Below, piece after piece: positions 7,517 to 10,766 of a stretch of DNA of 10,766 bases. Under the pieces are notes generated by a model. It had not been told where the DNA came from, did no database searches, and saw only the letters and a list, made by a program, of their open reading frames with translations. The stretch covers positions 1 to 10,766 of the forward strand of contig QFOL01000122.1 in assembly GCA_003241215.1 (NCBI GenBank), read 5' to 3'. Both the position numbers and the translations under genes were made by a program. This DNA is from Agrobacterium fabrum (lineage in GTDB: Bacteria > Pseudomonadota > Alphaproteobacteria > Rhizobiales > Rhizobiaceae). Position 1 is the first letter of the stretch. Each line of letters starts with the position of its first letter.

Positions 7517-8020
7517 TCAGCGGGTCAGCGCATCGAGACGATCGATATCGACAGGTGAAAACACGGCAATACCGGCTCTTTCGAGCAGCGCCGCCGTCAC
7601 CCCATTGCCTGCGTGTTTGACGCCAGAAAACGAACCGTCATAGATTGCAACCGACCCACAGGATGGGCTGCCGTCGATCAGAAGCGCGTATGTGCAGCCA
7701 TTGGCCCTGGCGAAGGCCAGCGCCCTTTCCGCGCCGGCGATAAATTGCGCCGTGACATCGCCGCCGGTCACTTCCAGCACGCGGGCGCGGCCCTCCAGCA
7801 CATCGAGGCCGGAGGCACCCTTCTCGATTTCCGCCGGCGGGCGCGGCACGGGCATGCCGCCCGCCATTTCCGGACAGATCGTGACCAGCCTGCCCTCCTG
7901 CCGCCAGCAGTCTATCGCCGGGTGGGAGAAGGGTTTGCCTCTGCCGTCATAGCGGACCGGCTGGCCGAGGAGGCAGGCGCTGATGAGGATTTTGGGGGTG
8001 GTGTGGGTCAATTGGGTCAT
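7517..8020 (-). CDS. DUF523 family protein, possible TudS-like [4Fe-4S] desulfurase
   Basis: The 167-residue protein carries the family motifs ISACLLGQPVRYDG (residues 13-26), TICPEMAGGMPVPRPP (47-62) and LIDGSPSCGS (114-123). Cysteines 16, 49 and 121 in these motifs are the likely conserved set. Some DUF523 members (TudS) are thiouracil desulfurases with a [4Fe-4S] cluster held by three cysteines, so a role in removing sulfur from thiolated nucleobases is a fair but unproven guess. The ATG at 8020 has AGG directly against it, which is too close for a normal ribosome site. A TTG three codons in (8011-8009) would have proper spacing and is a possible alternative start. The upstream 169-base inverted repeat ends 17 bases before the ATG, leaving no room for a normal promoter outside the repeat. 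Transcription may come from glyS or from inside the repeat. The frame continues upstream through the repeat, but that part has no protein-like features. Confidence 0.85.
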   Translation of the reverse strand: MTQLTHTTPKILISACLLGQPVRYDGRGKPFSHPAIDCWRQEGRLVTICPEMAGGMPVPRPPAEIEKGASGLDVLEGRARVLEVTGGDVTAQFIAGAERALAFARANGCTYALLIDGSPSCGSVAIYDGSFSGVKHAGNGVTAALLERAGIAVFSPVDIDRLDALTR

Positions 8021-8037
8021 CCTGCAAGGTCGAGGTC

Positions 8038-8206
8038 GCGGCTTACCCCCCTCTGCCCTGCCGGGCATCTCCCCCTCAAGGGGGAGATCGGCGAGAGGCA
8101 CGCTCCCCGCTCTTCCCGAAACGTTCAATGTGGCTGAGACGTTGCCACAGGTCGATCTCCCCCCTTGAGGGGGAGATGCCCGGCAGGGCAGAGGGGGGTA
8201 AGCCGC
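8038..8206. repeat. Long near-perfect inverted repeat between glyS and the DUF523 gene
   Basis: The arms are 8038-8090 (53 bases) and 8153-8206 (54 bases). They are reverse complements except for one extra C in the right arm (six C against five G at the matching place). The spacer is 62 bases and has its own small hairpin (TGTGGC/GCCACA). Each arm is itself partly palindromic: ATCTCCCCC and GGGGGAGAT flank TCAA, and GCCC/GGGC flank TGCC. This looks like two oppositely oriented copies of a dispersed rhizobial intergenic repeat (core CCCTGCCGGGCATCTCCCCC). There is no T run, so it is not a standard terminator. RNA from either strand could form a stem of more than 50 pairs. Confidence 0.9.
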
Positions 8207-8239
8207 ACACACTGGCATGTACGGCTACCCCGAACCCCC

Positions 8240-10699
8240 TCACCCCGTAATCTTCGAGAAATCCGCAACCGTTCCGGTCGCCTCGCGAATAGCCTTCAGC
8301 AGCGCCAGACGGTTGGCACGGATGGCCGCATCCTCGTCATTAACGAGCACATCCTCGAAGAACTTGTCGACCGGTGCGCGAAGTGTGGAGAGCGCTTGCA
8401 TGGCGGAGCGGAAATCCTCACCCGCAACAGCCTTCGCAGCGTCGGCAGAGGCGGTCTTGATCGCCGCGTAGAGCGCCTTTTCGGCATCGAGCTTCAACAG
8501 CTCTTTCGAAACGCCATCGGCCACCACGGTGCCCTTCTTTTCCTCTGCCGCCAGAAGCTGGGTGGCGCGCTTGGCGCCTGCCAGAAGGTTGCGGCCATCC
8601 TCGCCGGTGATGAAGGCGGTGAGCGCCTCAACACGGCGGGCGATCATCAGCAGATCGTCGGACTCCGGCGTCAGAACCGCGTCGATCAGATCGTAGCGGG
8701 CGCCGAGATCGCGGAGGTAAACTTTCAGGCGGTCGTGGAAAAAGGAGAGAAGGTTTGCGTCACCGTTAAGTAACGAGTTTTCTTTAGTCAGTTCATCCCC
8801 TCTCGGAGAAATCTCCAAGCTCTCTACAAAACCGAAATTGCCCTTATTTTGAACGGAATACAGAAAAGTCACCGGCTGATAAGTATCCAGTTTTACACTC
8901 TTCGGCTGGACAACTACTGGTGTTTCATCAATCTTATTCGGCGGCTGTAAATTGAACAGCGGATCTACGACAGGAGTGAGAATTCCATTGCTGTCATGCT
9001 GAAATGGCCAAATTACATAATTCGCATCGATTTCAATAAAACGATCAAACGTGTTGACCCATGCATGGCTGACTGCCTTCAATAGCGGAAGCCGCACGTT
9101 TTTCTCGAGCAAAATCCTCACAACACCCAGCGCCGCACGGCGAAGCGCGAAGGGGTCCTTCGAACCGGTCGGCTTCTCATCGATGGCCCAGAAACCGACA
9201 AGCGTGTCGAGCTTATCGGCCAAAGCGACCGTGATCGCCACCTTGTCGGCCGGCAGGCGGTCGGAGGGACCCTGCGGCTTGTAGTGGTCTTCGATGGCGG
9301 CGGCCACACTTTCGTTTTCGCCCTGCAGCGTCGCATATTTACGGCCCATCAGGCCCTGAAGCTCGGGGAATTCCCCAACGGCTTCGGTACGCAGGTCGGC
9401 CTTGGCCAGCACCACGGCGCGGTCCACCAGATCGGCATCCGCACCGACAACCGGGGCCAGCGCCTTCGCCAGTTTGCGGATGCGGGCGACGCGCCGCCCT
9501 TGAGTGCCCAGCTTGGCGTGGAAGGTAACGTTCAATGCATCGAGCTTCGCCATGCGCTGGTCGAGCGGCTTCTTGAGATCGAGGCCGAATTTCGCAGCCG
9601 AATCTTTCAGCGTTTCCAGATCGGGCAGATTGCCCTGGTCGCGGTTCCAGAAATGGCGGGCATCCGACAGGCGGGCGCGCACGACCTTGCCATTGCCATG
9701 GATGATTTCCTTGCCGCCATCGCTCGCCTCGATGTTCGAGATCAGGATGAAGCGGTTGGAAAGACCTTCTTCCGCACCCTGACTGCGGGTGACGAAACAT
9801 TTCTGGTTGGTCTTGATGGTGAGGCGGATGATTTCCGCCGGGATCTGCAGATAATCTTCCTCGAAGGTGCCCATCAGCACCTGCGGCCATTCGACGAGGC
9901 CGGAGACTTCTTCCAGCAGGCCTTCATCTTCCACCAGTTCCAGACCGTTGGCGAAAGCCAGATCCTTGGCGTCGTGCAGGATGATATCCTTGCGGCGTTC
10001 GGCATCGAGAATGACCTTCGCCTTTTCGAGGCTCGAGACATAATCTTCGAAACGGCGCACGGTAATCGGGCCCGGCGCATGAAAACGATGGCCATAGGTG
10101 ACGTTGCCGGCGACGATGCCGTCAATCACGAAAGGAATGACCTGCGTCTCGTCATGTTCGGGGCCGAACAGGCAGACGATGGATTGCAGCGGGCGCACCC
10201 AGCGCAGGCTTTCCGAACCCTTGCCTTCGATGCCGGCATAGCTGGAACCCTTCGGCATGGAGGCCGGGCCGGAGCGCATGGATTTCGGCCAGGGGAAGGA
10301 GCGGATGATGCCGGGCATCACTTCCGCGATGATCTCTTCCGCCGGGCGGCCGGGCTTGTTGATGATGGCGATGTAGAAATCGCCCTTCTTCGGATCGGAA
10401 ACGACCTGTGCTTCCGAGATATCGTTGAGGCCGGCGCCGCGCAGAAAGCCCTCGATGGCCTTTTCATTAGCGTCGGTGCGCGGGCCCTTCTTTTCCTCGC
10501 GCACATCGGCGGAGCGGGCGTTGAGGCCGCGAATATCCAGCGTCAGGCGGCGCGGCGTCCAATATTCGCGCGCACCTTCGTAGGTCAGCCCTCTCTCCAC
10601 CAAGGCATCGGTGACGAGTTTCTTCAGATCGCCCGCCGCCTTGCGCTGCATGCGGGCGGGGATTTCTTCGGAGCGAAGTTCAAGCAGAAGATCGGGCAT
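8240..10699 (-). CDS. glyS: Glycyl-tRNA synthetase beta subunit with an in-frame insertion
   Basis: GlyS works with GlyQ (alpha) as the two-subunit bacterial enzyme that charges tRNA-Gly. The protein has 819 residues, whereas alphaproteobacterial GlyS is usually near 700. The start [20 protein letters not shown] is typical. Family blocks follow: [88 protein letters not shown], and the HD-like segment [20 protein letters not shown]. After [18 protein letters not shown] (ending near residue 541) comes about 103 residues of foreign look. The protein then resumes at [20 protein letters not shown] (about 646) into the DALR-type anticodon-binding domain and ends [11 protein letters not shown]. The frame is intact throughout, so the gene is probably functional. 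The ATG at 10699 has no clear Shine-Dalgarno. In relatives glyQ lies upstream; that side is outside the window. Confidence 0.94.
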   Translation of the reverse strand: MPDLLLELRSEEIPARMQRKAAGDLKKLVTDALVERGLTYEGAREYWTPRRLTLDIRGLNARSADVREEKKGPRTDANEKAIEGFLRGAGLNDISEAQVVSDPKKGDFYIAIINKPGRPAEEIIAEVMPGIIRSFPWPKSMRSGPASMPKGSSYAGIEGKGSESLRWVRPLQSIVCLFGPEHDETQVIPFVIDGIVAGNVTYGHRFHAPGPITVRRFEDYVSSLEKAKVILDAERRKDIILHDAKDLAFANGLELVEDEGLLEEVSGLVEWPQVLMGTFEEDYLQIPAEIIRLTIKTNQKCFVTRSQGAEEGLSNRFILISNIEASDGGKEIIHGNGKVVRARLSDARHFWNRDQGNLPDLETLKDSAAKFGLDLKKPLDQRMAKLDALNVTFHAKLGTQGRRVARIRKLAKALAPVVGADADLVDRAVVLAKADLRTEAVGEFPELQGLMGRKYATLQGENESVAAAIEDHYKPQGPSDRLPADKVAITVALADKLDTLVGFWAIDEKPTGSKDPFALRRAALGVVRILLEKNVRLPLLKAVSHAWVNTFDRFIEIDANYVIWPFQHDSNGILTPVVDPLFNLQPPNKIDETPVVVQPKSVKLDTYQPVTFLYSVQNKGNFGFVESLEISPRGDELTKENSLLNGDANLLSFFHDRLKVYLRDLGARYDLIDAVLTPESDDLLMIARRVEALTAFITGEDGRNLLAGAKRATQLLAAEEKKGTVVADGVSKELLKLDAEKALYAAIKTASADAAKAVAGEDFRSAMQALSTLRAPVDKFFEDVLVNDEDAAIRANRLALLKAIREATGTVADFSKITG
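8765..9075 (-). other. AT-rich in-frame insertion inside glyS
   Basis: Hand counting gives 126 G+C in the 300 bases 8761-9060 (42%), against 40 of 60 (67%) just outside at 9121-9180. In the glyS frame it encodes roughly residues 543-645, with codons unusual for the flanks: TTA and CTA for Leu, GTA for Val, AGA for Arg, ACA, CCA and many AAT and AAA. The peptide (for example [20 protein letters not shown] and [20 protein letters not shown]) matches no domain I know and has no repeats or membrane segment. The edges are estimated from where GlyS family similarity stops and resumes, so they are good to perhaps 15 bases. No target duplication or intein motif was found. Confidence 0.72.
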
Positions 10700-10766
10700 G
10701 GGATAAGGACTTTAATCTGTTGCAAAAGAGTGTCGCGGACTTAGCAAGACCAGCGGCAAAAGTCAC

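Noticed and set aside
7384..8206. CRISPR array or transposon ends
   Set aside because: There are no regularly spaced direct repeats, and no transposase gene or flanking target duplication was seen; the repeats are inverted and unlike each other.
8021..8218. N-terminal extension of the DUF523 protein through the inverted repeat
   Set aside because: The frame happens to be open, but the extra residues come from repeat DNA and are not protein-like; family homology starts near residue 10 of the shorter form.
8765..9075. The glyS insertion as an intein or a Rickettsia-type palindromic element
   Set aside because: No intein splicing motifs (N-terminal Cys/Ser block, C-terminal HN) and no palindromic structure; only the composition and position point to insertion.
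9284..10744. Long plus-strand frame of 486 codons antisense to glyS
   Set aside because: Composition is that of a mirrored codon-biased gene; no family motif or ribosome site was seen, and glyS is certain.
10700..10766. Promoter for glyS in the last 67 bases
   Set aside because: No convincing -35/-10 pair on the minus strand; the promoter may lie outside the window or the gene may be co-transcribed with an upstream gene.

Overview
The window looks like an ordinary chromosomal stretch of an alphaproteobacterium of the Rhizobiales, most likely Agrobacterium/Rhizobium. The reasons are high GC with strong GC3 bias, the sequence character of GlyS, Tex and PurD, a rhizobial-type chemoreceptor, and two kinds of palindromic intergenic repeat of the sort common in rhizobial genomes. 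No phage, transposase, CRISPR, tRNA or rRNA signal was seen.

Layout, left to right. (1) The 5' part of a cyclopropane-fatty-acid synthase gene (minus strand, cut by the left edge). (2) A clean intrinsic terminator, then tex (minus), an RNA-binding S1/YqgF transcription factor. (3) A 213-base divergent promoter region, then purD (plus), a purine-biosynthesis enzyme. (4) A small exported protein with a CxxC motif (plus), possibly HPE1-like. (5) A 322-base AT-rich, structured leader, then a methyl-accepting chemotaxis protein (plus) closed by a perfect intrinsic terminator. (6) A DUF523/TudS-like gene (minus) lying between two palindromic repeats: a 76-base REP-like element downstream and a 169-base long inverted repeat immediately upstream. 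(7) glyS (minus), the beta subunit of glycyl-tRNA synthetase.

Most genes are independent housekeeping units: membrane lipid modification, transcription, purines, chemotaxis and tRNA charging. Only glyS and the DUF523 gene could share a transcript, and the large inverted repeat separates them.

The most unusual feature is inside glyS. An AT-rich block of about 310 bases (roughly 8765-9075, about 42% GC by hand count against about 67% in a 60-base flank) sits in frame at the junction between the catalytic/HD-like part and the DALR-type C-terminal domain. It adds about 103 residues with atypical codons, giving 819 aa where about 700 is usual. It looks like an acquired or lineage-specific in-frame insertion into an essential enzyme. 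The second point of interest is the pair of structured repeats around the DUF523 gene, the upstream one ending only 17 bases before the start codon. I do not see a convincing multi-gene novel system here.
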